Origin: Streptomyces chartreusis
GTDB lineage: Bacteria; Actinomycetota; Actinomycetes; Streptomycetales; Streptomycetaceae
NCBI RefSeq assembly: GCF_008704715.1
Contig: NZ_CP023689.1
Span: 1,550,001-1,614,000 of the forward strand
Direction of reading: 5' to 3'
Length of the DNA: 64,000 bases
Shown here: positions 42,722 through 51,872 of the stretch, piece by piece
Numbering within the stretch: position 1 is the first letter of the stretch
Layout: each line of letters opens with the position of its first letter
Notes under the pieces: generated by a model
Databases searched by the model: none
The model's input: only the letters and a program-made list of their open reading frames with translations
Told to the model about the DNA's origin: nothing
Translations under genes and position numbers: made by a program

Positions 42722-44896
42722 TCAGTCGCCGAAGTTCTCCCCGTTCTCCGCCTTCTCCACCAGCAGCGCGGGCGGGGTGAACCGCTCGCCGTACGTCTGC
42801 GCCAGTTCACGCGCGCGTGCCACGAAGCCGGCGACTCCGCCCTCGTAGCCGTTGATGTACTGCAGGACACCGCCCGTCCAGCCGGGGAAGCCGATGCCGA
42901 AGATGGAGCCGATGTTGGCGTCGGCGACGGAGGTGAGGACTCCCTCCTCCACCAGCCGGACCGTGTCCAGGGCCTCGGAGAAGAGCATGCGTTCCTGCAT
43001 GTCGCGGAACGGGATCTGCGCGCCCTCACGGGTGAAGTGCTCGCGCAGGCCCGGCCACAGCGCGGCCCGCTTGCCGTTCTCGTCGTAGTCGTAGAAGCCG
43101 GCTCCGCCGCTGCGTCCGGGGCGCTCGAACTCGTCGACCATGCGGTCGATGACGGCCTCGGCGGGGTGCGCGGTCCAGGTGGCGCCCGACTCCTCCACGG
43201 CCCGCTTGGACTCGTTGCGGATCTTGCGGGGCAGCGTGAGCGTCAGTTCGTCCATCAGGGACAGGACCTTGGCGGGGTAGCCCGCCTGGGCCGCCGCCTG
43301 CTCGACCGACGCGGGCTCGATGCCCTCGCCGACCATCGCCACGCCCTCGTTGATGAAGTGGCCGATGACGCGGGAGGTGAAGAAGCCGCGGGAGTCGTTG
43401 ACGACGATCGGCGTCTTGTTGATCTGCCGGACCAGGTCGAACGCGCGGGCCAGCGCCTCGTCGCCGGTCCGCTCGCCCTTGATGATCTCGACGAGCGGCA
43501 TCTTGTCGACGGGCGAGAAGAAGTGCAGTCCGATGAAGTCGGCCTGGCGCTCCACGCCTTCGGCGAGGACGGTGATCGGCAGCGTCGAGGTGTTGGAGCA
43601 CAGCAGCGCGTCCGGCTGGACGATCCCCTGGATCTCCTGGAAGACCTTGTGCTTGAGCTCCGGGTTCTCGAAGACGGCCTCGATGACCGCGTCGCAGCCG
43701 GCCACGTCCTGCGGGTCGCCGGTGGGCGTGATGCGAGCGAGGAGCGCGTCGGCCTTCTCCTGCGTCGTACGGCCCCGGGAGACCGCCTTCGCGCACAGCT
43801 TCTCCGAGTACGCCTTGCCCTTGGCGGCGGCCTCCGCCGACACGTCCTTCAGGACGACGTCGATGCCCGCGCGGGCGCAGGAGTAGGCGATGCCGGCGCC
43901 CATCATCCCGGCGCCGAGGACGGCGACCTTGCGGACCTTGCGGGGCTCGATGCCCTTGGGGCGGTTGGCGCCGGAGTTGACGGCCTGGAGGTCGAAGAAG
44001 AACGCCTGGATCATGTTCTTCGAGGTCTGGCCCGCCGCCAGCTCCACGAAGTAGCGCGCCTCGATGACCTGCGCGGTCTCGAAGTCGACCTGGGAGCCCT
44101 CGACGGCGGCCGCTAGGATGTTGCGCGGGGCCGGGTAAGGCGCGCCGGCTGTCTGCTTGCGCAGGTTGGCCGGGAAGGCGGGCAGGTTCGCGGCGAACTT
44201 GGGGTTGGCGGGCGTGCCGCCGGGGATGCGGTAGCCCGGCTTGTCCCAGGGCTGCTGCGACTCGGGGTGGGCCTCGATGAACGCTCGTGCCTTGGCGAGC
44301 AGTTCGTCCTGCGTGGTGGCCACGTCGTCGATGAGGCCGTTCTGAAGGGCGCGCTGCGGGTTGTACTGGGTGCCCTGGAGGAGGACCTTCAGCAGGGCGT
44401 CGGCGATGCCGAGCAGACGGACGGTGCGCACCACGCCGCCGCCGCCCGGCAGCAGGCCGAGGGTGACCTCGGGGCAGCCGATCTTGGAGCCGGGCGCGTC
44501 GAGGGCGACGCGGTGGTGGCAGGCGAGGGCGATCTCGTAGCCGCCGCCCAGGGCCGCACCGTTCAGCGCGGCGACGACCGGCTTGCCCAGGGTCTCGATG
44601 CGGCGCAGCTGGCGCTTGATCGCCATGCCGCCCTCGAAGAGGTCCTGCGCGGTCTCCGGGGTGACCCGGATGAGGTCGCGCAGGTCGCCGCCGGCGAAGA
44701 AGGTCTTCTTGGCGGAGGTGATGATGACACCGCGGATGGTGTCCTTCTCCGCCTCCAGCCGGTCCACGATCACGGCCAGGGAGTCGCGGAACGCCTGGTT
44801 CATGGTGTTCGCGGACTGGTTCGGGTCGTCCAGGACGAGGGTGACGACGCCGTCGCGGTCCTGTTCCCAGCGGATGGTGGTGGATTCAGTGCTCAT
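42722..44896 (-). CDS. Multifunctional fatty-acid oxidation protein (enoyl-CoA hydratase/3-hydroxyacyl-CoA dehydrogenase)
   Basis: 724-aa FadB/FadJ-type protein. The hydratase half (about 1-220) keeps both catalytic glutamates, in GGGYEIALACHH and GCPEVTLGLLPGGGG. The dehydrogenase half starts at VAVLGAGMMGAGIAYSCARA (about 327) and has the catalytic His in HFFSPVDKMPLVE. A C-terminal helical domain completes it. It hydrates trans-2-enoyl-CoA and oxidises the product to 3-ketoacyl-CoA with NAD+, passing it to the thiolase encoded 34 bp upstream. It is the last gene of a four-gene operon. Confidence 0.92.
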   Translation of the reverse strand: MSTESTTIRWEQDRDGVVTLVLDDPNQSANTMNQAFRDSLAVIVDRLEAEKDTIRGVIITSAKKTFFAGGDLRDLIRVTPETAQDLFEGGMAIKRQLRRIETLGKPVVAALNGAALGGGYEIALACHHRVALDAPGSKIGCPEVTLGLLPGGGGVVRTVRLLGIADALLKVLLQGTQYNPQRALQNGLIDDVATTQDELLAKARAFIEAHPESQQPWDKPGYRIPGGTPANPKFAANLPAFPANLRKQTAGAPYPAPRNILAAAVEGSQVDFETAQVIEARYFVELAAGQTSKNMIQAFFFDLQAVNSGANRPKGIEPRKVRKVAVLGAGMMGAGIAYSCARAGIDVVLKDVSAEAAAKGKAYSEKLCAKAVSRGRTTQEKADALLARITPTGDPQDVAGCDAVIEAVFENPELKHKVFQEIQGIVQPDALLCSNTSTLPITVLAEGVERQADFIGLHFFSPVDKMPLVEIIKGERTGDEALARAFDLVRQINKTPIVVNDSRGFFTSRVIGHFINEGVAMVGEGIEPASVEQAAAQAGYPAKVLSLMDELTLTLPRKIRNESKRAVEESGATWTAHPAEAVIDRMVDEFERPGRSGGAGFYDYDENGKRAALWPGLREHFTREGAQIPFRDMQERMLFSEALDTVRLVEEGVLTSVADANIGSIFGIGFPGWTGGVLQYINGYEGGVAGFVARARELAQTYGERFTPPALLVEKAENGENFGD

Positions 44897-44930
44897 GTGG
44901 AGGTGCTCCGTGTGATCCGTCGGGAGGGGG

Positions 44931-46145
44931 TCAGATGCGCTCGACGATGGTGGCGATGCCCATGCCGCCGCCGACGCAGAGCGTGGCGAGGCCGTACCGC
45001 TTGTCCTGGCGCTCCAGTTCGTCGACGAGCGAGCCGAGGATCATGGCACCGGTCGCGCCGAGCGGGTGGCCGAGGGCGATGGCGCCGCCGTTGACGTTGA
45101 CCTTGTCCAGGGACAGTCCCATGTCCTTGACGAAGCGCAGGACGACCGCCGCGAACGCCTCGTTGATCTCGACGAGGTCGATGTCGTCGATGGTCAGGCC
45201 GGCCTTCTTCAGGGCCTTGCGGGTGGCGGGCGCGGGGCCGGTGAGCATGATGGTGGGCTCGGAGCCGGAGACGGCGGCGGAGACGATCCGGGCGCGCGGG
45301 GTGAGGCCGTTGCGCTCGCCGACCTCCTTGTTGCCGATGGCGACGAGGGAGGCGCCGTCGACGATGCCGGAGGAGTTGCCCGCGTGGTGGACGTGGTCGA
45401 TCTTCTCGACCCAGTGGTACTTCTGGAGCGCGACGGCGTCGAAGCCCCCCAGGTCGCCGATGTCCGCGAAGGACGCCTTCAGCTTGGCGAGGGAGTCGGC
45501 GGTGGTGCCGGGGCGCATGTGCTCGTCGTGGTCGAGGACGACCAGGCCGCTGCGGTCCCTGACCGGGACGACGGACCGGTCGAAGCGGCCCTCCTTCCAG
45601 GCCGTGGCCGCCCGCTCCTGGGAGAGCGCCGCGTACTCGTCGACGTCGCGGCGGGAGAAGCCCTCGATGGTGGCGATGAGGTCGGCGCCGATGCCCTGCG
45701 GCACGAAGTTGGTGGACAGGTTGGTCATCGGGTCGTTGAACCAGGCGCCGCCGTCCGAGGCCATCGGCACCCGGGACATGGACTCGACGCCGCCCGCGAG
45801 GACGAGGTCCTCGAAGCCCGAACGGACCTTGGCGGCGGCCATGTTGACGGCCTCCAGGCCGGAGGCACAGAAGCGGTTCTCCTGTACGCCCGCGACCGTG
45901 TCGGGCAGTCCGGCGGCGATGGCGGCGATACGGGCGATGTCGGAGCCCTGGTCGCCGACCGGGCCGACGACGCCGAGCACGATGTCGTCGATCTCCGCCG
46001 GGTCCAGGCCGGGGAAGCGGTCGCGGATCTCGTGGATGAGGCCTACGACCAGGTCGATGGGCTTGGTGCCGTGCAAGGAGCCGTTCGCCTTGCCGCGGCC
46101 GCGCGGGGTGCGGATCGCGTCGTACACATACGCTTCGGTGCTCAC
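44931..46145 (-). CDS. Acetyl-CoA C-acyltransferase (3-ketoacyl-CoA thiolase)
   Basis: 404-aa thiolase. The acylated Cys is in [12 protein letters not shown] (near 89). The His is in [16 protein letters not shown], and the second Cys is in LCVGGGMG at the C-terminus. It cleaves 3-ketoacyl-CoA with CoA. I chose GTG 46145 ([16 protein letters not shown]) because AAAGG lies 8 nt upstream; a TTG five codons earlier is the alternative. It sits 21 bp after the acyl-CoA dehydrogenase gene and before the FadB-like gene, forming the matching thiolase for that complex. Confidence 0.92.
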   Translation of the reverse strand: MSTEAYVYDAIRTPRGRGKANGSLHGTKPIDLVVGLIHEIRDRFPGLDPAEIDDIVLGVVGPVGDQGSDIARIAAIAAGLPDTVAGVQENRFCASGLEAVNMAAAKVRSGFEDLVLAGGVESMSRVPMASDGGAWFNDPMTNLSTNFVPQGIGADLIATIEGFSRRDVDEYAALSQERAATAWKEGRFDRSVVPVRDRSGLVVLDHDEHMRPGTTADSLAKLKASFADIGDLGGFDAVALQKYHWVEKIDHVHHAGNSSGIVDGASLVAIGNKEVGERNGLTPRARIVSAAVSGSEPTIMLTGPAPATRKALKKAGLTIDDIDLVEINEAFAAVVLRFVKDMGLSLDKVNVNGGAIALGHPLGATGAMILGSLVDELERQDKRYGLATLCVGGGMGIATIVERI

Positions 46146-46166
46146 TGGAAAGCCTTTCAACGAGGG

Positions 46167-47309
46167 TTAGCCGAGCAGGGAACGACCGATGATCTCCTTC
46201 ATGATCTCGGTCGTCCCGCCGTAGATGGTCTGGATGCGGCCGTCGGTGAAGGCCTTGGCGACGGGGTACTCGCTCATGTAGCCGTAGCCGCCGTGCAGTT
46301 GCAGACAGCGGTCGGCGACGCGCTTCTGGAGCTCGGTCGCCCACCACTTGGCCATGGAGGCGTGGACGGCGTCGAGCTCCCCGTTCGCGTGGTCCTCGAT
46401 GCAGCGGTCGAGGAAGGTGCGGGTGACCGCGCACTCGGTGGCCATCTCGGCCACCTCGAAGCGGATGTGCTGCTTGGTCGCCAGCGGCCGGCCGAACGCC
46501 TCGCGCTCCTTGACGTACTCGGTGGTGATCTCCAGCAGGTGCTCGGCGGCGGCGATCGCGGCGACGGCGATGCTCAGGCGCTCCTGCGCGAGGTTCGTCA
46601 TCAGGTGCACGAAGGCGCCGTCGAGGTCGCCGAGGAGGTTGGCCTTGGGCACCTTGACGTCGTGGAAGAACAGCTCGGCGGTGTCCTGCGACTTCTGGCC
46701 GATCTTGTCGAGGTTACGGCCGCGTTCGAAGCCTTCCATGCCCCGCTCGACGACGAGCAGCGACAGGCCGCGCGCGCCGCCCTCGGGCGTCGTCTTCGCG
46801 ACGACGATCACCAGGTCGGCAAGGATGCCGTTGGAGATGAACGTCTTGGAGCCGTTGAGCACCCAGTGGTCGCCGCGGTCCTCGGCGTGGGTGCGGATGC
46901 CCTGGAGGTCGGAGCCGGCGCCGGGTTCGGTCATGGCGATGGCGGTGATGATCGAGCCGTCGCAGAAGCCCGGCAGCCAGCGGCGCTTCTGCTCGTCGGT
47001 GGCGAGGCTCGTCAGATAGGGGCCGATGATGTCGTTGTGCAGGCCGAGGGCGAGGCCCGGGGCGCCCGCGCGGGTGAACTCCTCGGCGAGGACGGCGCTG
47101 TAGCGGAAGTCGTCGGTGCCGCCGCCTCCGTACTCCTCGGGCACGGCGAAGCCGAGCAGGCCCTGCTTGCCTGCCGCGCGCCAGGCGTCGCGGGAGACGA
47201 TGCCGTCCTTCTCCCACTGCTCGTAGTGCGGCAGCACCTCCCGGTCCAGGAAGCTGCGCACGGTCGCGCGGAACGCGTCGTGCTCGGGGGCGAAGATCTG
47301 CCGCTTCAT
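46167..47309 (-). CDS. Acyl-CoA dehydrogenase
   Basis: 380-aa FAD flavoenzyme. The FAD and substrate signature is IAMTEPGAGSDLQGIRT. The catalytic base is the Glu in IYGGTTEIMKEIIGR near the C-terminus. It introduces the first double bond in beta-oxidation. ATG 47309 overlaps the racemase stop as ATGA and follows GAAGG. Its position right after an alpha-methylacyl-CoA racemase suggests branched (2-methyl) acyl-CoA substrates. Confidence 0.93.
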   Translation of the reverse strand: MKRQIFAPEHDAFRATVRSFLDREVLPHYEQWEKDGIVSRDAWRAAGKQGLLGFAVPEEYGGGGTDDFRYSAVLAEEFTRAGAPGLALGLHNDIIGPYLTSLATDEQKRRWLPGFCDGSIITAIAMTEPGAGSDLQGIRTHAEDRGDHWVLNGSKTFISNGILADLVIVVAKTTPEGGARGLSLLVVERGMEGFERGRNLDKIGQKSQDTAELFFHDVKVPKANLLGDLDGAFVHLMTNLAQERLSIAVAAIAAAEHLLEITTEYVKEREAFGRPLATKQHIRFEVAEMATECAVTRTFLDRCIEDHANGELDAVHASMAKWWATELQKRVADRCLQLHGGYGYMSEYPVAKAFTDGRIQTIYGGTTEIMKEIIGRSLLG

Positions 47310-48454
47310 TCGAGGCCCTTCGTGGGTTCCTGGTGCTGCACAAGGTCGGGTACGTCCCAGTCGCGCGCCACGTCGGCGGTGTCCGCGCCGGGCTGGGCCG
47401 GGCCCGTCCGGACGGCCGTCGGGGTCGCGGAGAACCGGGGCGCAGGGGCGGGCTGGGTGATGCCGCCGTGGTCGGTGAAGGTGCCGCGGGCGGCGAGGTG
47501 CGGGTGCTGCGGGGCCTCGCGCAGGGACAGGACGGGGGCCACGCAGGCGTCGGAGCCCTCGAAGACGGCCGTCCACTCGTCCCTGGTGCGGGACTTGAAG
47601 CGGGCGGCGACAGCGTCGCGCAGCTCGCCCCAGCGGGAGAAGTCCTTGCGGGCGGAGGCGAGGTTCTCGACGCCGAGCAGGCGGAGGAACTCGTCGTAGA
47701 ACTGCGGTTCCAGGGCGCCGACCGCCATGTACCGGCCGTCGGCGGTCTCGTAGGTGCCGTAGTACGGGCAGCCGCCGTCCAGGAGGTTGGCGCCGCGCCG
47801 GTCCTGCCAGCCGCCCGCCGCGAGCATGCCGTGGATCATCGCGGAGAGGTGGGAGGTGCCGTCGACGATCGCGGCGTCGACGACCTGGCCGGAGCCGGTG
47901 GCGCGGGCGTGGTGCAGGGCGGCGAGGACGCCGACGACGAGGTAGAGGGAGCCGCCCGCGTAGTCGCCGACCAGGTTGGCGGGGACGGCGGGTGGTTCGT
48001 CGGGGTTGCCGATCATGCCGAGGGTGCCGGTGACCGCGATGTACGCGATGTCGTGGCCGGCGCGCTCGGCGAGCGGTCCGTCCTGGCCCCAGCCGGTCAT
48101 CCGGCCGTAGACCAGCGCGGGGTTGCGGGCGTGGCAGGCCTCTGGGCCGACGCCGAGGCGTTCGGCGACACCGGGGCGGTAGCCCTCGATGAGGATGTCG
48201 GCGCGGGCGGCGAGGTCGAGGACGCGCGCGGGGCCGTCGGGGGACTTCAGGTCGATGATCACCGAGCGCTTGTTGCGGTTGGTGATGTCGTACTCGGTGT
48301 TGATGGCCAGCCCGGTGCCGCCCGGCCGGTCGACGCGGACGACGTCCGCGCCGAGGTCGGCGAGGAGCATGGCGGCGAACGGGCCGGGCCCGATCCCGGC
48401 CAGCTCGACCACGCGCACGCCGGTCAGCGGGCCCTGTCCTGGCGTCGTCGCCAT
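47306..48454 (-). CDS. Alpha-methylacyl-CoA racemase (family III CoA-transferase fold)
   Basis: 382-aa protein. The CoA-binding start VRVVELAGIGPGPFAAMLLA and the active-site segments GHDIAYIAVTG (His) and LVGDYAGGSLYLVVGVL (Asp) match alpha-methylacyl-CoA racemases better than CoA-transferases. It would epimerise (2R)- to (2S)-methylacyl-CoA so that the next gene's dehydrogenase can act. First gene of the racemase, dehydrogenase, thiolase, FadB operon. An AAGCGCTT-centred palindrome lies about 80 bp upstream. Confidence 0.88.
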   Translation of the reverse strand: MATTPGQGPLTGVRVVELAGIGPGPFAAMLLADLGADVVRVDRPGGTGLAINTEYDITNRNKRSVIIDLKSPDGPARVLDLAARADILIEGYRPGVAERLGVGPEACHARNPALVYGRMTGWGQDGPLAERAGHDIAYIAVTGTLGMIGNPDEPPAVPANLVGDYAGGSLYLVVGVLAALHHARATGSGQVVDAAIVDGTSHLSAMIHGMLAAGGWQDRRGANLLDGGCPYYGTYETADGRYMAVGALEPQFYDEFLRLLGVENLASARKDFSRWGELRDAVAARFKSRTRDEWTAVFEGSDACVAPVLSLREAPQHPHLAARGTFTDHGGITQPAPAPRFSATPTAVRTGPAQPGADTADVARDWDVPDLVQHQEPTKGLE

Positions 48455-48524
48455 CCTGCCCCCAGGGGTTTGACACTACTGCTGTAACACCAGCGATGCT
48501 AAGAAAGTGTCCCGGCGGATACAA

Positions 48525-48540
48525 GAGCAAGCGCTTAGGA
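48525..48540. promoter_or_regulatory. AAGCGCTT palindrome upstream of the beta-oxidation operon
   Basis: GAGCAAGCGCTTAGGA carries the palindromic core AAGCGCTT (48529-48536), about 75-90 bp before the racemase start. TetR-type fatty-acid regulators in actinobacteria bind sites of this general form. The regulator is not in the window. Confidence 0.5.
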
Positions 48541-48582
48541 AGTTACTCGCCGGGAGCCTGACCGCGAACCCACCCCGCGCAA

Positions 48583-48963
48583 TCAGCGCGCTTCGAGCTC
48601 CGCTATCAGCCGCTTCGGCGCGATCGTGCGGTAGCTCTCCTCGACCCAGTCGCACAGCAGCTCCGCCGCCGGGGCGCCCTGCTGCTCCAACGGGATGCCG
48701 ACCCAGCCCGCCTTGCCCAGGCCGTATCCGGCGGGCTCGGCGCCGGGGCAGGTCAGGGCGTGCGCGTGGGCCGCCTCGTCCTTTAGCTTCACGGTGACGC
48801 CGATCGGATAGCTGCCGTCGGTGACGCCGAGGAAGACGAACACCTTCTTGTTGACCTTCGCGACCGTCTCGCCCCAGGGGAACTCCTCGACCGCGCCGGG
48901 CATGCCGAGCGCGAACTCGCGCACTTTTTCCCACTTCTTCAGGGCAGACCTGGGCACGGCCAC
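48583..48963 (-). CDS. MmcQ/YjbR family DNA-binding-fold protein
   Basis: 126-aa single-domain protein of the YjbR/MmcQ fold. Typical features are MPGAVEEFPWGETVAKVNKK, FVFLGV in the middle, and a C-terminal LLCDWVEESYRTIAPKRL. Function is not established for the family. GTG 48963 has GGAGG 6 nt upstream, which fixes the start. It is divergent from the saccharopine-dehydrogenase-like gene (91-bp gap). Confidence 0.8.
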   Translation of the reverse strand: MAVPRSALKKWEKVREFALGMPGAVEEFPWGETVAKVNKKVFVFLGVTDGSYPIGVTVKLKDEAAHAHALTCPGAEPAGYGLGKAGWVGIPLEQQGAPAAELLCDWVEESYRTIAPKRLIAELEAR

Positions 48964-49054
48964 CGCATACCTCCGGGCTCGTCGTCGGGCTCCGCACACC
49001 TCACGCTAGCCTCGGCCACCGACAACGGCGCGTGGTGCGGGACCGAGGGGTGTC

Positions 49055-50233
49055 ATGAGCAGGCTGAGCAGGACGGATCGTCCGTACGACATCGTGCTCT
49101 TCGGAGCGACGGGCTTCGTCGGGGTACTCACCGCGGAGTACCTCGCGGAGAACGCGCCCGAGGGCCTGCGCTGGGCGATCGCCGGGCGCAGCGCCGAGAA
49201 GCTGGAGCGGCTGCGCGAGTCGCTGCCGGGCGGCGAGGGGGTCGGGGTGCTGGAGGCGGACGTAGCCGATCCGGCGTCCATGCGGCGGCTCGCCGAGCAG
49301 GCGCGGGTGGTGGCCACGACGGTGGGCCCCTATGTGAAGTACGGCGAGGATCTCGTCGCCGCCTGCGCGGACACCGGCGCCGACTATCTCGACCTGTCGG
49401 GTGAGCCGGAGTTCGTGGACCTGACGTACGTCCGGCACGACGCACGCGCGCGTGAGACGGGTGCGCGGCTGGTGCACGCCTGCGGTTTCGACTCGATCCC
49501 GCACGACCTGGGCGCGTACTTCACCGTGCAGCAGCTGCCGCAGGACGTGCCGCTTGCGGTGGACGGGTTCGTGACGGCCGACGCCACCTTCTCGGGCGGT
49601 ACGTTCGCCTCGGCGCTCGGCCAGTTCGCGCGCGGGCGCCAGATGATCGCCGCAGCGCGTGACCGGGCCCGCCACGAGCCGCGGCTGATGGGGCGCCGGG
49701 CGCAGGCGCCGACGGGTGTGCCCCGGTTCGTGGGTGAGGTGGGGGCGTGGGCGCTGCCGCTGCCGACGATCGACCCGCAGATCGTGAAGCGGTCCGCGCG
49801 GGCCCTGGAGCGCTACGGCCCCGACTTCCGCTACCGCCACTACGCCGCCGTACGAACTCTTCCCGTCGCGGTCGGCGGGGTCGCGGCGATGGGCGCGCTC
49901 TTCTCGGCCGCCCAGCTGCCGCCGGCCCGGCGCTGGCTGTCGGACCGGCTCAAGCCCGGCGAGGGACCGGGGCCGGAGAAGCGCGCGAGGAGCTGGTTCT
50001 CGGTCCGCTTCGTCGGCGAGGGCGGCGGCAGGCGCGTCTTCACAGAGGTCTCCGGCGGCGACCCCGGCTACGGCGAGACGGCGAAGATGTTCGCCGAGTC
50101 GGCCCTCTGCCTCGCCTTCGACGAACTGCCCCCCACAGCAGGCCAGGTCACCACGGCGGTGGCCATGGGCAACACCCTGATCGAACGCCTGCGCGCGGCA
50201 GGCATCACCTTCAGGGTGGCCGCCACCCGCTGA
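49055..50233 (+). CDS. Saccharopine-dehydrogenase-like / trans-acting enoyl reductase family protein
   Basis: 392-aa NAD(P)-binding protein. The Rossmann motif is VLFGATGFVGVLTAEYLA (14-31), and ACGFDSIPHDLGAYF is a family hallmark shared with mycobacterial trans-acting enoyl reductase Rv2953. A weakly hydrophobic stretch near residues 269-290 may contact the membrane. Probable role: reduction of a lipid or polyketide-like intermediate, but no polyketide synthase is nearby. True saccharopine dehydrogenase activity is unlikely. Confidence 0.8.
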   Translation: MSRLSRTDRPYDIVLFGATGFVGVLTAEYLAENAPEGLRWAIAGRSAEKLERLRESLPGGEGVGVLEADVADPASMRRLAEQARVVATTVGPYVKYGEDLVAACADTGADYLDLSGEPEFVDLTYVRHDARARETGARLVHACGFDSIPHDLGAYFTVQQLPQDVPLAVDGFVTADATFSGGTFASALGQFARGRQMIAAARDRARHEPRLMGRRAQAPTGVPRFVGEVGAWALPLPTIDPQIVKRSARALERYGPDFRYRHYAAVRTLPVAVGGVAAMGALFSAAQLPPARRWLSDRLKPGEGPGPEKRARSWFSVRFVGEGGGRRVFTEVSGGDPGYGETAKMFAESALCLAFDELPPTAGQVTTAVAMGNTLIERLRAAGITFRVAATR

Positions 50234-50239
50234 ATCGCC

Positions 50240-50386
50240 CTACAGCGGCCACCCGGCAATGGTGTAGATCATCCCGACGATCCACCCCAGCCCGGCCAGG
50301 GTGGCCACCACCAGCGCAGCCGTCACGGCACGCTCAACAGGACGATCAGGATCAACGAGGGGCTTCGGGGAGCGGTGCGTCGTCAT
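50240..50386 (-). CDS. Small single-span membrane protein
   Basis: 48-aa protein (MTTHRSPKPLVDPDRPVERA then one hydrophobic helix of about 22 residues ending IAGWPL). ATG 50386 has AGGGTGGG just upstream, supporting real translation; an earlier in-frame start lacks it. The basic N-terminus would stay in the cytoplasm. It lies 6 bp from the end of the convergent reductase gene. Function unknown. Confidence 0.6.
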   Translation of the reverse strand: MTTHRSPKPLVDPDRPVERAVTAALVVATLAGLGWIVGMIYTIAGWPL

Positions 50387-50470
50387 GCACCCACCCTGCC
50401 GATCGCTGCGGGGCGGCGGCATCCGTACGGGTACTCAGTCCCGGTACTCAGATCCTGCGGTGCCGCCCCG

Positions 50471-51160
50471 TCAGGTAGCCGCCTCCTTCAGCGCCTTCCG
50501 GCACAGTGAGTCCGCTTTGCGGGTCGTCTCCGGCAGGCGGTATTCGGGGGCCAGCGCCAGGGTGTGGGCGCAGGCGGTTTCCAGGCTCACGCGGTGGCCC
50601 GCCGAGACGAAGACCGGCTTGACGGAGTCGCTGGTGCGCAGGGCACGGCCGACCTCCTCGTCCGCTGCCAGGAGGGGGGTCCAGGAGCCTCGGGGGGCGG
50701 CGGGGGCTTCGTAGGTGAAGGTGAAGGGGTTCTTGGCGACGCCGATCGTGGGCAGGTCGGTGAGGACGCCGAGGTGGCTGGCGAGGCCGAAGCGGCGGGG
50801 GTGGGCCAGGCCGTAGCCGTCGCAGACGACCAGGCCGGGCGGGCAGGGCAGGGCGTCGAGAGCGGCCAGCACCGTGGGGATCTCGCGGAAGGCGAGCAGG
50901 CCCGGGACGTAGGGGAACGAGATCCGGCCGACGGCCGTGGCCTCGGCGACCACGTCGAGGGTCGCCGCGTCGAGTACGACCGCCGCGGCGGCGACCACGT
51001 CGTGCTCGTCGTCGTAGGCCACGTCCACGCCGGTCACGTGCCCGGATCCGGGCGGCGGCCCCGGCTCGTCGAGCACCACCCGCGCCCGCAGCTCGTCCTG
51101 GACGGCGCGGGCTTCCTCCTCGGTCGCGGGCCAGCCCGCGGGAATGCTTACGGTCGTCAT
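50471..51160 (-). CDS. nfi: Endonuclease V
   Basis: 229-aa DNA repair nuclease that cuts near deoxyinosine and other deaminated bases. Metal-binding acids fit VTGVDVAYDDE, the Glu in FPYVPGLLAFREIP and the Asp in VVCDGYGLAHPRRFGLASHLG. The wedge motif PYVPGLLAFRE is characteristic. The chosen ATG 51160 (MTTVSIPAGW) is a few codons inside a possible GTG start; neither has a strong ribosome-binding site, and the mRNA may be leaderless. Divergent from the YciI gene across 41 bp. Confidence 0.9.
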   Translation of the reverse strand: MTTVSIPAGWPATEEEARAVQDELRARVVLDEPGPPPGSGHVTGVDVAYDDEHDVVAAAAVVLDAATLDVVAEATAVGRISFPYVPGLLAFREIPTVLAALDALPCPPGLVVCDGYGLAHPRRFGLASHLGVLTDLPTIGVAKNPFTFTYEAPAAPRGSWTPLLAADEEVGRALRTSDSVKPVFVSAGHRVSLETACAHTLALAPEYRLPETTRKADSLCRKALKEAAT

Positions 51161-51201
51161 GGTGGGCACGAGCGTACGGGCCCGGCGATAGGCTCGCGAT
51201 C

Positions 51202-51498
51202 ATGTTCGTGCTGGAGCTGACCTACACCGCACCGATCGAGGCCGTCGACACCGTGCTGGAGGCCCATGTGGGGTGGCTCGACGAGCAGTACGCGAAGGGG
51301 ACCTTCCTCGCGTCCGGGCCCAAGGACCCCCGCGACGGCGGCGTGATCCTGGCCGTCGCGGAGGACCGCGCCGCGATCGAGCGGATCGCCGCGACCGACC
51401 CGTTCGTCGGCGCGGGCGTCTGCGCCTACCGCGTCACCGAGTTCGTCGCCACCAAGACGGCGCCGGAATTGGAGCGGCACCGCGAGGCGCCCCGGTGA
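51202..51498 (+). CDS. YciI family protein
   Basis: 98-aa ferredoxin-like-fold protein. VLELTYTAPIEAVDTVLEAH, FLASGPKDPRDGGVILAVAE and TDPFVGAGVCAYRVTEF match YciI-like domains, with the conserved His (in EAHVGWLDEQ) and Asp (in ATDPF). Proposed as small dehydratase-like enzymes, but roles are largely unknown. Single gene divergent from endonuclease V. Confidence 0.85.
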   Translation: MFVLELTYTAPIEAVDTVLEAHVGWLDEQYAKGTFLASGPKDPRDGGVILAVAEDRAAIERIAATDPFVGAGVCAYRVTEFVATKTAPELERHREAPR

Positions 51499-51501
51499 GC
51501 C

Positions 51502-51825
51502 TCACTTGCCCAGCGCCTGCTTGAGCCGGCCCTTGTTCATGTCCGAACGCCCGTGGATGTTGCGCTGCTTGGCCTCTTCGTACAGCTGGTCGTAGGTCGG
51601 ACCCCGCGAGCCCTTCCCGGACCGCTGCCCGCCCCTCCCGCCGGAGGACATGTCCTCGGTGGACGTACGGCCGGCGGTCCTGGACTCGCCGGAGCGGGCA
51701 CGCTCCTTGTTCACCGTCCGCGCGGCGATCTCCTCGGCGCGCGAGGTGCTCTCACCGCGGTCCTGGGCGCTCTTCTTGATGTGCTCGTACTGGCGTTCCC
51801 GCTTCTGGTTCGAACCGGCCGGCAT
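51502..51825 (-). CDS. Small basic protein with Rho_N/SAP-like C-terminal motif
   Basis: 107-aa highly charged protein. The N-terminal half (NQKRERQYEHIKKSAQDRGE) looks helical, the middle is Gly/Ser/Arg-rich, and the end DQLYEEAKQRNIHGRSDMNK resembles the Rho N-terminal/SAP helix-turn-helix, which can bind nucleic acid. Similar proteins are sometimes called plasmid stabilization protein without strong support. ATG 51825 has GAGGAG at 8 nt. Confidence 0.7.
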   Translation of the reverse strand: MPAGSNQKRERQYEHIKKSAQDRGESTSRAEEIAARTVNKERARSGESRTAGRTSTEDMSSGGRGGQRSGKGSRGPTYDQLYEEAKQRNIHGRSDMNKGRLKQALGK

Positions 51826-51872
51826 ACGGATCACTCCTCTCGCCGTCCGCGTCCGGGTACCCACATTCCGGT

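Noticed and set aside
45066-47699. 877-codon plus-strand frame opposite thiolase and acyl-CoA dehydrogenase
   Set aside because: Shadow frame; the minus strand encodes intact enzymes with catalytic residues.
48476-48997. 173-codon minus-strand frame overlapping the mmcQ-like gene
   Set aside because: Different frame from the YjbR-fold protein; Arg-rich translation with no family features.
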